Made by a program: the position numbers and the translations under genes. The notes below the pieces were generated by a model. The model saw only the letters and a list, made by a program, of their open reading frames with translations, was not told the DNA's origin and did not search any database. From contig JADRCO010000863.1 of the NCBI GenBank assembly GCA_021464525.1, positions 1 to 25,290 on the forward strand: DNA of 25,290 bases, in the 5' to 3' direction. This document shows, one piece after another, positions 1-10,495 of the stretch. The DNA is from Rhizophagus sp. LPA8_4_AMF (Eukaryota > Glomeromycota > Glomeromycetes > Glomerales > Glomeraceae). The first letter of the stretch is position 1, and each line of letters opens with the position of its first letter.

Positions 1-149
1 GATTTATAATTGTATAATTTGTAATAAAATTTGAACTTATGTGATGATTTTGTATAAAACTTCTAATAAAATTAGATGTATAAATTTATATTAAAATTTT
101 AGATCTGGATCTGAGTTATATATGTATTCTTCAGGATCCTATTTTACCT

Positions 150-642
150 CTATTATAGCTGTCATCCGAAACTATTTCTGAATTCTGAAACTAGTTTTAG
201 GTCCAAAATATTTTCTGAAATATTTTCAAAATGTTTCTGAAATGCTGAAACTTTTCCAAAATTCTGATTGGTCTGTTCCCAAAATTATTTTACGTGAGCT
301 ATAATTCTGGTCGGAATTATAAAATTTGTGTAATCTCCATTACTATATAAGAAAATTATAGTTACACAAATTAAATATATGCTTAAAATGAAGCTATTTG
401 TGTCATAAAGAATACTATGGAGGCAGAATCAGATGTTTATTAGCTATTTATGAAAATAAAATTCTTATAATTTTAATTTGATTCTACCAGAATTATGTGT
501 CATATGACATAATTTTACAATTGACCAATCAGAATTTTGAAATAGTTTTAGCATTTCAGAATTGACTAATTTTCCTAAACTAGTTTACTATTTTGGTTTT
601 AACAAATGGTAAAACCCCTAGTTTCAGATGGTAGCTTTACCT
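150..642. mobile_element. MITE-like element with long imperfect terminal inverted repeats
   Basis: The left part (about 157-330) is imperfectly mirrored by the right part (about 480-636). The reverse complement of the right arm carries AGCTACCATCTGAAACT where the left arm has AGCTGTCATCCGAAACT. Both arms share the stretch around TTCTGAAATGCT followed by AAAATTCTGATTGGTC and then ATAATTCTGGT. There is no open reading frame inside. The sequence TTACCT occurs just outside both ends (144-149 and 637-642) and could be a target-site duplication, but the ends are not sharp enough to be sure. The structure fits a non-autonomous DNA transposon; the superfamily is not assigned. Confidence 0.5.
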
Positions 643-1184
643 AGCTCAGTATTATTGAAGGCTAAACCTTATAGGTACTATCTGAGATACATCAAATATA
701 CCATTTCCACCTTTAACTTTTTAAACTTACACTCAACTACATAGTACTTGAAAACAGTGTAATATCAAGTATCGTAAAGGTTACGTATTGGTAATATATT
801 ATAGTTTACTATTGATTCTATTAAACCTCTCAACTATCTAAAAAATACTACCAGAAAGTATATATTGGCTTGCTGAGTTGCATCTATAATTATCTATTAA
901 AATTCCCAAACTGATGATTACTTATATATGACATCATTAACATAGTAAATAACTCTAAGTATTCAGTATAATGATCTAACAATTATTGATCTTCAAGGTA
1001 TATAGTTTATGCCTATGTAATAATATTCTTTTAATTTCCAGGAATTGAACTTATATTCTCACTATAATCAGGCTTCATGAAAGAACTCAGAGACCTACTA
1101 CTAAGTCAAGTCAGCCATGACACTACCACGATCTCTTTTACTTATTTTATTAATTGCTATAAAATAATAAATAGTAAGTAAAAT
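643..1184. other. AT-rich non-coding stretch
   Basis: No open frame of useful length and no recognisable repeat family. I see nothing in it beyond short A/T-rich imperfect repeats. Confidence 0.4.
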
Positions 1185-1259
1185 TGAGTGAATGCTGAAA
1201 AAAAGAACTAAATAAACAATGAAATCCATTGTTTAATTAGTCCTTTTTTCCAGCACTCA
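1185..1259. repeat. Long imperfect hairpin
   Basis: Two arms of about 35 nt (TGAGTG...TGCTGAAAAAAAG...AAACAATG and its near-complement CATTGTTTAATTAGTCC...CAGCACTCA) face each other across a loop of only a few bases. An outer, weaker inverted pair (TTTTACTTATTTT near 1136 and AGTAAGTAAAA near 1174) lies just upstream. It may be a small fold-back element or one end of a decayed one. Confidence 0.5.
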
Positions 1260-1859
1260 TCCTAAATAACTTAAAAATTCTATTTGAAATTTGTAACTTT
1301 TAAGTTCAATAATAAAGATAAAATTTGCATTATTAAATTATGCATCCTTTATACATAATTATTTTATACATAATTTCTTAAATTATTAATTTAATTAAGA
1401 TATTTATTATTAATCTCCTTAAATTACCATCCATTATTATTGATGTCTTTGTTATTTTTAGATTTTAAAGAGTCTATTGTAGTAGTGAATAAAGTTTAAG
1501 ATGTAAAAAATACTTTAAACAAATTCTGATTTGATAAAGAATAATGTGACATCATTAGTTTTTATGCTTAAAAGTAAAAAATTAAATTTTATATGGTAAA
1601 AGAACTAAAATCACATATTTTTTTAATTATATAGCATTTTTTTATAAATATAAAATAACTTTAAAAAAAGATGATGTCAGAACAATTTAATATATAAATA
1701 AATGAGGTTGCACTTTTTATTATTAAGTTGAATTCAATTGTAACATTCTATTTTATTACTAATTAATTTATAGTAAAAGTTAAGGTGTCGATCATCAGAG
1801 TAAAAAATCCGCTATGTTTGATCTACATATAATATGGAACATCCCAATATTTTACGGTT
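1260..1859. other. AT-rich non-coding stretch
   Basis: Very AT-rich sequence with frequent stop codons in all frames. I see no gene, RNA or clear repeat. Confidence 0.4.
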
Positions 1860-1940
1860 ATTAAGCACCCCCGAAAATAAGCACCCCTGGCCGGAATTAT
1901 GAGATCTTGGCCGGTATTAAGTGCAAAAAAAGGGTGCTTA
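1860..1940. repeat. TAAGCACCCC motif cluster, possible transposon-end remnant
   Basis: TAAGCACCCC occurs at 1862-1871 and again at 1878-1887, and its inverse AGGGTGCTTA at 1931-1940. GGCCGG is found at 1889-1894 and 1909-1914. The segment is much richer in G+C than its surroundings. Iterated short motifs next to an inverted copy resemble the ends of pogo/Tc1-like DNA transposons, but there is no transposase frame nearby, so this would be a remnant. Confidence 0.35.
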
Positions 1941-2551
1941 CAATAATTACCAATATTTTTAAACATGCTAATTATGCAAGATGATTAAAATAGCAAAATG
2001 ACCATATCTTAAAAGAATCATTACAATCACAAGACTTTTTTAATAATTTGATGGATTTCACATTGGGAGATTGTTAACAGAATTGTAACCTTAATCAATC
2101 ACACGATTGAATTTGTTCAATTTTCCACCGTTAAAAAAATGTATCCTATGAATTGTAAAATCTGATTGGATGATTTCATTAATTTACCCGATTTGAAACA
2201 TTATGATAACATTGTTTACATGTTTTACATGTTACAAAGAAAAAAAAAACGCAAGGATTTTGAAAATATAACATGTGATCGATCATTACACTATATTGGA
2301 CTCTTATTTCCAAAAGAAAATTTTTTTGGCGTGCGAAATATTTTTTTTGTTTTTCGTCGTGAACAAGTTTCTGGTCATAAATGCTTTGATAATTCGGTAT
2401 CTCTTTCTTATATCATTATAAAATTTGGTACAATAATTTATGTATAATAAATTGTTCATAATTGCATTGCATATGGCATAAATCGTGCGACCTATCCGAA
2501 TAAGTTTCTAAATAAATCCAAAGTTAGGTTATGATATAAGAGATTGAGAAA
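1941..2551. other. Non-coding stretch with one doubtful short frame
   Basis: A 93-codon frame lies at 2166-2447 (+). Its composition is poor (Phe/Lys/Ile rich, encoded by homopolymer runs), it has no motif I recognise, and it stands alone. I do not call it a gene. The rest is AT-rich. Confidence 0.3.
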
Positions 2552-2580
2552 CGTGATAACTTAAGATCTTAATTATCACG
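2552..2580. promoter_or_regulatory. Palindrome upstream of the coiled-coil gene
   Basis: CGTGATAA and TTATCACG flank a nearly symmetric CTTAAGATCTTAA core, about 150 bp before the start codon at 2728. A palindrome of this length in the upstream region could bind a dimeric regulator; no known factor is assigned. Confidence 0.3.
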
Positions 2581-2727
2581 CGCCTTTTAACAAACATAAA
2601 TACTCGTTATCATCATCGATTTTTTTCCTTTTTTTTTAATAAAAAATTCCTATTTTTTTTTTTCTTCTTTTTAAAATATATCCGATATATCCGATATAAA
2701 TCAAACCCACACGTACCTATTAAAACT

Positions 2728-3984
2728 ATGGACTCAGATTCTACTCATTCTAGTAAAGACATTAATAATGAAACCGAAGTATTTGATAAAAAAGAATGTC
2801 ATAAATGCAAATTACTTGAAGAAGAAAATAGAAAACTTAAAGAAGAAAATAGGAAACTTGAAGAAGAAAATAGAAAACTTGTAGAAGAAATTGAAAACTC
2901 TAATATTAATTTAATCGGAAATAATAAATTCAATATAAATCTTGCAGCAATCAATGATAAGCATAAAAAAGAAATTAAAACTAAAGAAGATGAAATAAAA
3001 ATTAAAAATGATGAAATAATAAATTTAAAAAAGAAACATCAATATGAACTTGGATCTGCAAAAACTTTTAGATTAAGTGATGATGATAAAAATAATCCTA
3101 TTCATCTTAATGCAGATATTTCGCAAATACAAGAAGATTTGGAATCATATGTAACAAACTTAAGAAAGTCGGATATAGAAATTAATTTAAAGAATATAAA
3201 TAAACTTCTTAACGAATCTAAAGTTAAAAAAAGTAAAATTACTTATACATTAAATAGTTCGAGCGAAATAAATGATTATATACCTCTCATTAAAGCTGTT
3301 TTAAAACGACATGTCCTTCGTACAATCCTTGATTATTTTGATAAATATAACCGAAAGAATTCGAATTCTTCCCTTGAATTACAATTTTTAAAACAAGCAG
3401 AGGAACTTGAAAATTTAGCAGAACAATTAGAAAAAGAACGTACCGGAAGTGATGTCATAACTTCAGCTTTATCCGTAAAAATAAGGCAACAGAGTTTTGC
3501 TGCATTGGGAAATCGTGGATTTTCTAATATTAAAGAAACTGACAGTTTACATGATTTCATCAAAGATTCAAAAGACAAACTTAATAAAGAAATGGAATCT
3601 TATCGAAAAATATTAGATACTAAAAAGAAAGAAAATGTTGAAAATAAAGTTACTGATCTCATTCGTGAAGTTGTTAGATTATTTTACTTTAGACTTAAAA
3701 CTCAAGAACCAATTGCAAAATTCAAATGGCTTGACGATAATGATGAATTTGAACCAAATCAAATGGAAGAATACGACGAAGAAGAAAACGAGAATGGATC
3801 CGTTGAAATGTGTATTTTTCCTCTAATTTATAAAAATGATGAATCGCAACCTAATAAATTACAAGCTTATGCCAAAGCAACAGTCTTAATTCGAAATGAT
3901 AGTTTATTAAATTTAAGTGATAAAAATCCAAATCCAAACCCATTGCAAAATATTTTAGGATATTTTAGTTTTAAAAAAAAATAA
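2728..3984 (+). CDS. Coiled-coil protein with a conserved uncharacterised domain (single exon)
   Basis: Uninterrupted 418-codon frame whose first ATG follows the sequence TATTAAAACT. Residues about 25-100 form a highly charged coiled coil that starts after a CHKC pair and includes four tandem heptads of the type EENRKLK, encoded by a 21-nt repeat. Residues about 113-390 form a domain also found in the proteins at 7598-9412 and 21065-23164. Shared motifs are YVTNLR, KAVLKRHVL, VKIRQQ followed by [31 protein letters not shown] and CIFPLIYK. The C-terminus is basic (YFSFKKK). I do not recognise a named family, so no function is assigned. The gene converges on the Hsp70 gene at 4061-6145 with only 76 bp between the stop codons. 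No signal peptide or membrane segment is visible, so a cytosolic or nuclear protein is likely. Confidence 0.85.
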   Translation: MDSDSTHSSKDINNETEVFDKKECHKCKLLEEENRKLKEENRKLEEENRKLVEEIENSNINLIGNNKFNINLAAINDKHKKEIKTKEDEIKIKNDEIINLKKKHQYELGSAKTFRLSDDDKNNPIHLNADISQIQEDLESYVTNLRKSDIEINLKNINKLLNESKVKKSKITYTLNSSSEINDYIPLIKAVLKRHVLRTILDYFDKYNRKNSNSSLELQFLKQAEELENLAEQLEKERTGSDVITSALSVKIRQQSFAALGNRGFSNIKETDSLHDFIKDSKDKLNKEMESYRKILDTKKKENVENKVTDLIREVVRLFYFRLKTQEPIAKFKWLDDNDEFEPNQMEEYDEEENENGSVEMCIFPLIYKNDESQPNKLQAYAKATVLIRNDSLLNLSDKNPNPNPLQNILGYFSFKKK

Positions 3985-4002
3985 ATCTAATAAATAATAA
4001 TT

Positions 4003-4007
<5 letters not shown>

Positions 4008-4033
<26 letters not shown>
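4008..4033. repeat. (AT)n microsatellite
   Basis: About 13 AT units in the short space between two convergent genes, probably in their 3' untranslated regions. Confidence 0.9.
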
Positions 4034-4060
4034 TTTTAGTTTAATAACATGATTTCTTAT

Positions 4061-6145
4061 TTAATCATTCTCTTTATCTATTTCAAAAGTGGTAAGATAA
4101 CTTTGGCCATTTGTTTCATTTTTTGCGCTGGCAGTAATTTCCATTCTACCAAATGATAAACCAAAATTAATACGCCCAGATTCTCTATTCGGAATGTTTA
4201 TCTTAAGTTTTCCTAATAATTCCATCCCAGGTTCATCACAATATTCTGCATTGTATTCTCGTGTATAATATATAGAAAATACTACAACTTTTTGTAAAGT
4301 AAAAGATGGAACAAAATCTTTAACAATAATTTCCTTATCAATTTCAATTTTTTGTCCTCTTCTAGCAATAGTATGAAATTTCAAAATATCTCCTCTAAAA
4401 TTTTTTCGTTCTATTGGATCAGTTTCTTTCCAATTATCATAAGCCTCAATACCATAAGTAAATTTTAATACACGAGTCGTTAATACAAACTTTACACGAT
4501 CCTCATTTTGTAAATTAGAAAATTTGTTATATAATCCTAATCCATATAATGTAGTACCACGAACTACGGCAGCAATAGGATGAGTAGGAACTGAAATAGT
4601 TTTAACCTTATTTTGAAATTCTTTTTTAATACGATTTTGTAAATAAATTGACTGACTAAATCCTCCAACTAAAAACATTGTCGAGCAATCATCACGACAA
4701 TTTTCAAGTTGTAACTTTATTAAATTAAGAATTCTTTCAACTACTGGATCAAACATTGACTTAATATCATTATATTCAATATTAATTATCCATTCTTTTT
4801 CTTGTATCACCTCTTTAGCGGGACCGGTAACATATTTTTGCAAGTCACGTGCAGTATCTAAAAGATCTAATTCGTATTGAAAATTTTCATCATCACCATT
4901 GAATTTAAATTTAGCGCTTCGACAAAATTTTTGAACCAAATATTGCAATTGTTTGTAATTTTCTTCTCTTAATTTATCAATTGCTGAATGACCCAATATT
5001 TTTCCAAGATGTTCAAGAAATGCTCGATCAACAAATGCGCTACCACAATAATCTCCTGCTCGTTCAGTAACTTCGCCAACTTTTTTTTCGCCAATAAGTT
5101 TACGAGTTGTTAAATCAACCGTGCCACCACCACAATCAACGATCATGAAAGTTGCTAACAAACAAATAAATTAATTTAAGAATTATTATTATCATTCAAA
5201 TTAATTAAAATTTACATTAATAACTTACTTCCTATACCAGTCGTTTCATATTCTTTTAAACAATTTTCCATACAATAAACTGCAGCAGCTTCGGCTAAAT
5301 AAAAAAAATACATACATACATTAATTTAAGAGATAATATTGAAATAATAAATAATAAAATAAATCAACATACGTTCAGTAGTAAATTGTAAAAATTCGGT
5401 CTTTTGATCACCGATTAATTTAGCCTCATATGCACATTCTCTCATTATCGCTTTTTCTTTTTCTGAATATTCTGCAGGAACGCTAAGTACCAAAAGAACA
5501 TTCTCAAATAAATCTACATCATCCCAAGAGGATTTAAGTGTTTTCCTAATTAACTTCATTAATAAAAAGAAATAAATATTTTATATAATTATAATGTATT
5601 CTAAAATTTAATTCTTTGCATACCTCTCCAATTTCAGTGAGATAGTCTATAATAGCTTTTTTATAATTAATGGGAAGTTTAGGTTTTAAATTTCCACTTA
5701 AATTACCTAAATGTAATTTAAATAATTCTACAGGTTTTGTTTCATTTTTATTATCATTCTTTCGCTTTGGTCGTTTAGCCAAAGCTGGTTTTCCCCATTG
5801 TACCACTTTATTAAATTCTTTATCATATTGAAGAACTGTATTTGTTTTAAATTTGCCAACATCATCGGGCCATTGTTCGTTTGTGACAATATCTTTGTTC
5901 TCAGATGCAACATGACAATAAGAAAAACCCTGCAGAAATAATAATGTTTAATAAAATTAATTAACGAAGAAAAAATTGAATAAACGTAAGTTACCGTAAA
6001 TGTAGTCCCAAAATCTTTTTTTTTAAAAAAAAGAAAAGGATTAGAAAAAAATTATGAGCTTTTTTTTATCTAAAAAAAAAAAAGAATAAATGAAGAAAAA
6101 GATAAATTAATTACCTATACCGACTACAACTCGAATATTTTCCAT
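4061..6145 (-). CDS. HSPA12-like Hsp70-family ATPase, six exons
   Basis: Proposed exons (minus strand order): 6145-6115, 6014-5995, 5929-5624, 5553-5373, 5294-5229, 5154-4061. All junctions follow GT-AG and the frame stays open for 565 residues. The ATPase core is complete: phosphate-1 loop DFGTTFT (D11, T14, T15), lysine in WGKPALAKR (K69), glutamate in TTEPEAAA (E179), phosphate-2 loop VDCGGGTVDL (D208, D215) and adenosine motif FLVGGFSQS. After the ATPase comes a beta-rich region of about 150 residues, but there is no helical lid and no EEVD tail. This fits the divergent HSPA12 branch rather than canonical Hsp70 chaperones. Exon 2 is only 20 nt and encodes the phosphate loop. It is probably a cytosolic ATP-dependent protein-binding factor; its substrate is unknown. 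It lies tail to tail with the coiled-coil gene at 2728-3984. Confidence 0.88.
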
Positions 6146-7216
6146 CTCAAAATTTTAATATTTTTAATTACTAGAACTCAAATTTCTGTAATTAAGATAA
6201 ATATTATGTTGTACGTCATCTAAGTAAGGTTAAACGGTATTGTCTAATAGTAAAAATTCCGATTGTAATTAATTAATAATATATATTGGCGAAAAGTGGG
6301 GTGATCAAAAAAGATGAAAATCGAAATCGATCTTGCAACAAAAAATTAATTTGTAACGAAAACCCGGAACCTTTGTCTAATTGATTACTTTTTAATAGTT
6401 TCAAATTTGATAAAAAAGGTTAATTTATCTTTACACATTTTACAGAATAAGAAAGTAATCAAAGTAAGTCCTTAAAGTGTTTCAGAAATTGGAATACAAA
6501 TGACATATCTGATATCTTCATTAAGAAAATTCTAGACTTACCGGAGAATCACTTTTTGCAAATTATAAACTTAAATATTTACTATTGAGGAACTCGGAGT
6601 TTATTTATATATTATTGGTCAACTGATCTACACAAAAATTCACTTTTTATTATGCTAATTTCACATGAATTGTGACAATTAAAGATTGTTACTAGAAATA
6701 AGTTTATTGATTTACCCCAAAGGGTTTACCGAACACAACAGTTCTTTATTAGGAATGTCATTGTTAAACTCCGCATTTCAAAAAACAATTGCTAAAAAGG
6801 GTTAATTATTTGCATCTGAATTTTTATGTGTAATTTTTTTTAAAATGATATAGGCGTTTTTCTTCTAGAAACATCCTGGTCAGTTTATAGGTTTGGATAG
6901 ATTGCCCTATTATGGACACTCATATGATACCTGTATATTTCGGATGTCTTTGAGAACTTGGTAAAAGTAAAAATAGCTAATGCATATTAACTTTCTTAGG
7001 ATGACATATCATCGATTTATTAGAATCGAAGAGTAGGCAAAAAATTTCTATATTAAAACTTTGACGGTACATTAACCTAACCAGAGTTACCATTTTAGGT
7101 GAAATCCTTAGTAGAATTGATACTGGATGCATATTCGCAAAAAGTAAATATACTAAAAAATGGATATAATAATTCATCTATCATATACGATATGTATGTA
7201 TACTTGCTGCTATAGA
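6146..7216. other. Intergenic region upstream of the first Hsp70 gene
   Basis: About 1 kb without a convincing gene. A CRE-like TGACGTAC (minus strand, near 6213-6220) lies about 70 bp before the Hsp70 start codon. A 66-codon minus-strand frame at 6977-7177 has no supporting feature. Confidence 0.35.
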
Positions 7217-7356
7217 CTATAGTGGTAAATAATATATAGTGACGTGAATAATATATAGTGGTAAGTGGTAAATAATATATAGTGATAAATAATTAAATAA
7301 TGTATAATGACAAATAATATATAGTTGTAAATAAATAAAATAATGTATCATATAGT
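7217..7356. repeat. Degenerate AT-rich tandem repeat
   Basis: Several copies of a unit close to GTAAATAATATATAGT, with variable spacing, repeated over about 140 bp. Confidence 0.6.
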
Positions 7357-7597
7357 TAATGGTTGATTATACATATTTATGAAAAAACATGATCGAGATT
7401 CGAGAATTCTCTATGTGAATTCCTTATTATTTCTAGCCTAATTTTGCTAAAGGCAACACATTGCATAATAAAATATCGTGAATTATTCACAAAAATAAAT
7501 TGAGCTTAGGAAGATGAAAACTTAATTAATCCTTATTTGTAGAAGGGAGGATCGGTACAAAGTTGCCTATGGAGAACGGTATAATATACTGATACTA

Positions 7598-8228
7598 TTA
7601 TTTTGATTTTTTATTTTTAAATTTAAAAATAGAAAATATCACTTTACTTTTATTGCTTTCTTTGGCTTCATTATTATTTTCCTTGATTTTCTTCTTGGGT
7701 TTCTTTTCTTTGAATTTTTTATTTTCTTCACCTTTGATTTCGATTTCCTTCTCTTTGGTTTCCTCTTCTTTATTTATTTTAATTTCTTTAGTTTCATCCT
7801 TTTTGTTTTCCTTATCTTTGTTTATTTCCCCCTCTCTCGTCTCCTTTTTTGCGAAATTTTCTTCTTTATTTTCTTTAGATTCCTCTTCTTTGTTTATTTC
7901 TTTCTTAATTTCTTTGTTCTCCCTGATTATTTCTCCGTCTCTTGTTTCATTTACTTTGATTAAATTTTCCTCTTCAATTTCTTCAGTTTCTTCTTCTTTG
8001 TTTATTTCTTTCTTAATTTCTTTGTTCTCCTTCTCTCTGATTATTTCTCCGTCTCTCGTTTCATTTTCTTTGATTAAATTTTCCTCTTTAATTTCTTTAA
8101 TTTCTTCTTTGTTTATTTCTTTCTTAATTTCTTTGATTTCCTTGTCTTTGATTATTTCCGTTTTAATTTCCTTGGTTTCCTCCACCTTATCTTTGGTTTC
8201 TTCACCTTTTTTTGTTACTTCTTCTTCC

Positions 8229-8268
<40 letters not shown>

Positions 8269-9412
8269 TTTCTTCATCTGAATAGTTATTTTCACGAATA
8301 TATACTTTTGCTGGAGTATAAACTTGTAATTTAGATGAACAATCAGAATCTTTATAAATAAGAGGGAATATACATATTTCAACAAAAGAATTTTCAATAT
8401 CATCATCATCCCATGAACCAGTCATTTGAATTGGATCAAATTTATCATTATTATTAAACCATTTCCATTTAACAATTGGTTCTTGAGTTTTAAAACTAAA
8501 GAAAAATAATCTAACAATTTCACGAATTATAATAGCAGAATTTTTTTCAATTTTTTCTTTTAATTTAGGATCCAATAATTCTCTATAAGAATTTATTTCT
8601 TGATTAAGATCATTCTTAAATTGATTAATAAAATTATGTTCATATCTTATTTGATTATCATCAACTATATCAGAAAAACCATGATTACTTAAAATAGCAA
8701 AAATTTGTTGTCTTATTTTAATAGGAACAGCTAAAGTAACATCATTAATTTCAAAACGAGATTTTGAAAATTTATAAGTTAAATTCATCAATTCATTAAC
8801 TTTAGAATTAATTTCATATTCAAGAGAACGAATTTTATCATTATCATTAATAAAATTCTCAAAATATTTAATTGTATTTTTAAGAATGAATTCGATTACA
8901 TGACGTTGTAATAATGCTTTAATGAGAGTTATTTCTTTGGTTTTAGAATTCAATTTTAAATTACATTGATATTGAGAGAAAAGTTGATTAACCTTTTTAA
9001 AATGAATTTTTGTTTTTGAAGATCTTAAAGTGGTAACATAATCTTCTATTTCATCTTGTAAACGAATAATATTATCATTTAATCTAACAGAATTATTATT
9101 ATCATCATCACTCAATAAATAATTCATCGCATCTCCAAGTGCAAATTGATATTTTGCAGCTTGTTTTTTTAAATTTGAATTAAGTTCAATTAATTTCTTT
9201 GTTTCATTTTCTTTAGTTTCAATTAATTTTATATTATCTTCAAGTTGTTGTTCAATTGTTTGTTTTTGTGATGATAAAGAATTAAACTTTTCTTGTAATT
9301 CTTTATGAGATTCAATTTCTTCTTTTAATTTTCTATTTTCTTCTTTGAGTTCTTCGTAATATTTAGGAAGAAGATCTATTGCATTATAAAATGGTTCCGA
9401 ATTTGTAGTCAT
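7598..9412 (-). CDS. Coiled-coil protein with the shared domain and a long charged repeat tail
   Basis: Uninterrupted 604-residue frame. Residues about 19-85 are a coiled coil. Residues about 98-375 are the same domain as in the gene at 2728-3984, with YVTTLR, KALLQRHVIE, IKIRQQIFA, SNHGFSDI, EIVRLFFFSFKTQEPI and EICIFPLIYK. The tail after residue about 380 is unique here. It starts with twelve aspartates and four glutamates, continues with three imperfect copies of a unit of about 36 residues around EIKKEINKEE and ETRDGEII, and ends with a lysine-rich stretch (KKPKKKIKE) that could be a nuclear localisation signal. The last residues, FKFKNKKSK, echo the basic end of the first gene. The gene is divergent from the Hsp70 gene starting at 10496. 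Family unnamed; function unknown. Confidence 0.85.
7780..8160 (-). repeat. Coding tandem repeat of about 108 nt, three imperfect copies
   Basis: Within the tail of the coiled-coil gene the codons for KEIKKEINKEE, then EENLIK, then ETRDGEII recur three times with small length changes in multiples of three. The frame is kept throughout. Confidence 0.6.
8231..8266 (-). repeat. (GAT)12 trinucleotide run encoding poly-Asp
   Basis: Twelve GAT codons in a row mark the border between the shared domain and the repetitive tail. A run of this kind is expected to vary in length between isolates. Confidence 0.9.
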
Positions 9413-9599
9413 ATTAAAAGAGAGTAATGTTTAAGAATAATGTTATTAGAATAATATTTTTATTTTTTTTAAAAAAAAAAATTTTTAAGAGTATTTATTT
9501 AAAGAAATGAAATACGATTTTTACCCCAAATTTTCTTTTAAAAATATCGATTATAAAGATTACGTAATATTTCATCATCACGTTTTAATATTTCTTTTT

Positions 9600-9773
9600 T
9601 CATTTACGATCTTCTTTGTTCTTCTGAGGATTTCTTTTTTTAAATGACATTTTCTTCATTTTCTTTGGCTTTTTTTTCAGGGGAAGAATTAAAACCATTG
9701 ACCGACAATCTTGGTTCATTATGCATATACTTTTTTTGTTAAACAAAGGTAAATCATGATAAGCCAAATTCAT
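9600..9773 (-). pseudogene. Short coding-like relic, unidentified
   Basis: A 57-codon minus-strand frame starts with MNLAYHDLPLFNKK and becomes lysine-rich. A neighbouring frame over the same bases reads NEPRLSVNGFNSSPEKKAK, which looks more like protein, so a frameshifted remnant is more likely than a live gene. No family recognised. It could also be chance coding in A-rich DNA. Confidence 0.2.
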
Positions 9774-9981
9774 TGTTTATTAAGGAAATTAAATAAAGAA
9801 AATTATAAAGTTACACGATTCCGTGATTGATTCTTTCATCAAAAGTATCTTTTTATAACAACAAATTCCGGGATTTCCGCGTCATTTTACAAATTAAAAC
9901 GTATCCGAATATACTACGTAATAAAATACTGTCCTAATAAAAAAAAATTGTTTATATCATCAGTTTTTTAGAAATATAATC

Positions 9982-10007
9982 TATATATATATATATATAT
10001 ATATATA
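9982..10007. repeat. (TA)n microsatellite
   Basis: Thirteen TA units, followed by a shorter TATATATA run near 10011. Confidence 0.9.
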
Positions 10008-10495
10008 CCATATATATACTCCTAAAGTTTAAGAAGTTTCTTGGCGAAAATTAGACGATATATTTACTTTTATAACAAGCTTATCATATGAAAATCCGTT
10101 TGTTTAGATTGTCGATCTTTCAAATATTTAGTATTCACAAGCCTTTATAGTAAACTTTATATTTAATTACTTTATTGTAAACTTCAGATGATTTTTTGTG
10201 GAGTGAAAAAAAAATAAATAATTATAATAATTTATCGTTATGAATCTCATAAATAAATAAATAAAATAACAAAAAAATAATATAAAAAATATAAATATAT
10301 ATATTATATAAATAAATAAACTAATAAATCTAATAAATAAAAATTGTATAAATAAATTATACAAATAAAATTTAATAATTAAGTAAATTATTTTATTAAA
10401 TTTTTCAAAAAATATTTTTTATTTTTTTATTTTTTTTTTTTAAAAAAAAAAAATCAAAATTTTTTTATTATCTTTGATAAAAAATAAAAGAAAAA

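Larger units (their letters stand above)
9413..10495. promoter_or_regulatory. Divergent intergenic region between coiled-coil gene 2 and Hsp70 gene 2
   Basis: About 1.1 kb separates two divergent start codons. It must hold both promoters, but no clean TATA element or heat-shock element (alternating GAA/TTC) was found by eye. It contains a (TA)n tract, long A and T runs on the Hsp70 side, and a short coding-like relic (9600-9773). Confidence 0.4.

Noticed and set aside
2166-2447. 93-codon plus-strand frame
   Set aside because: Isolated, homopolymer-driven composition, no motif, no paralogue in the window.
6977-7177. 66-codon minus-strand frame
   Set aside because: No motif or neighbour support; expected by chance.
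7653-8285. 210-codon serine/leucine-rich plus-strand frame
   Set aside because: Antisense image of the lysine/glutamate and aspartate repeats of the gene at 7598-9412.
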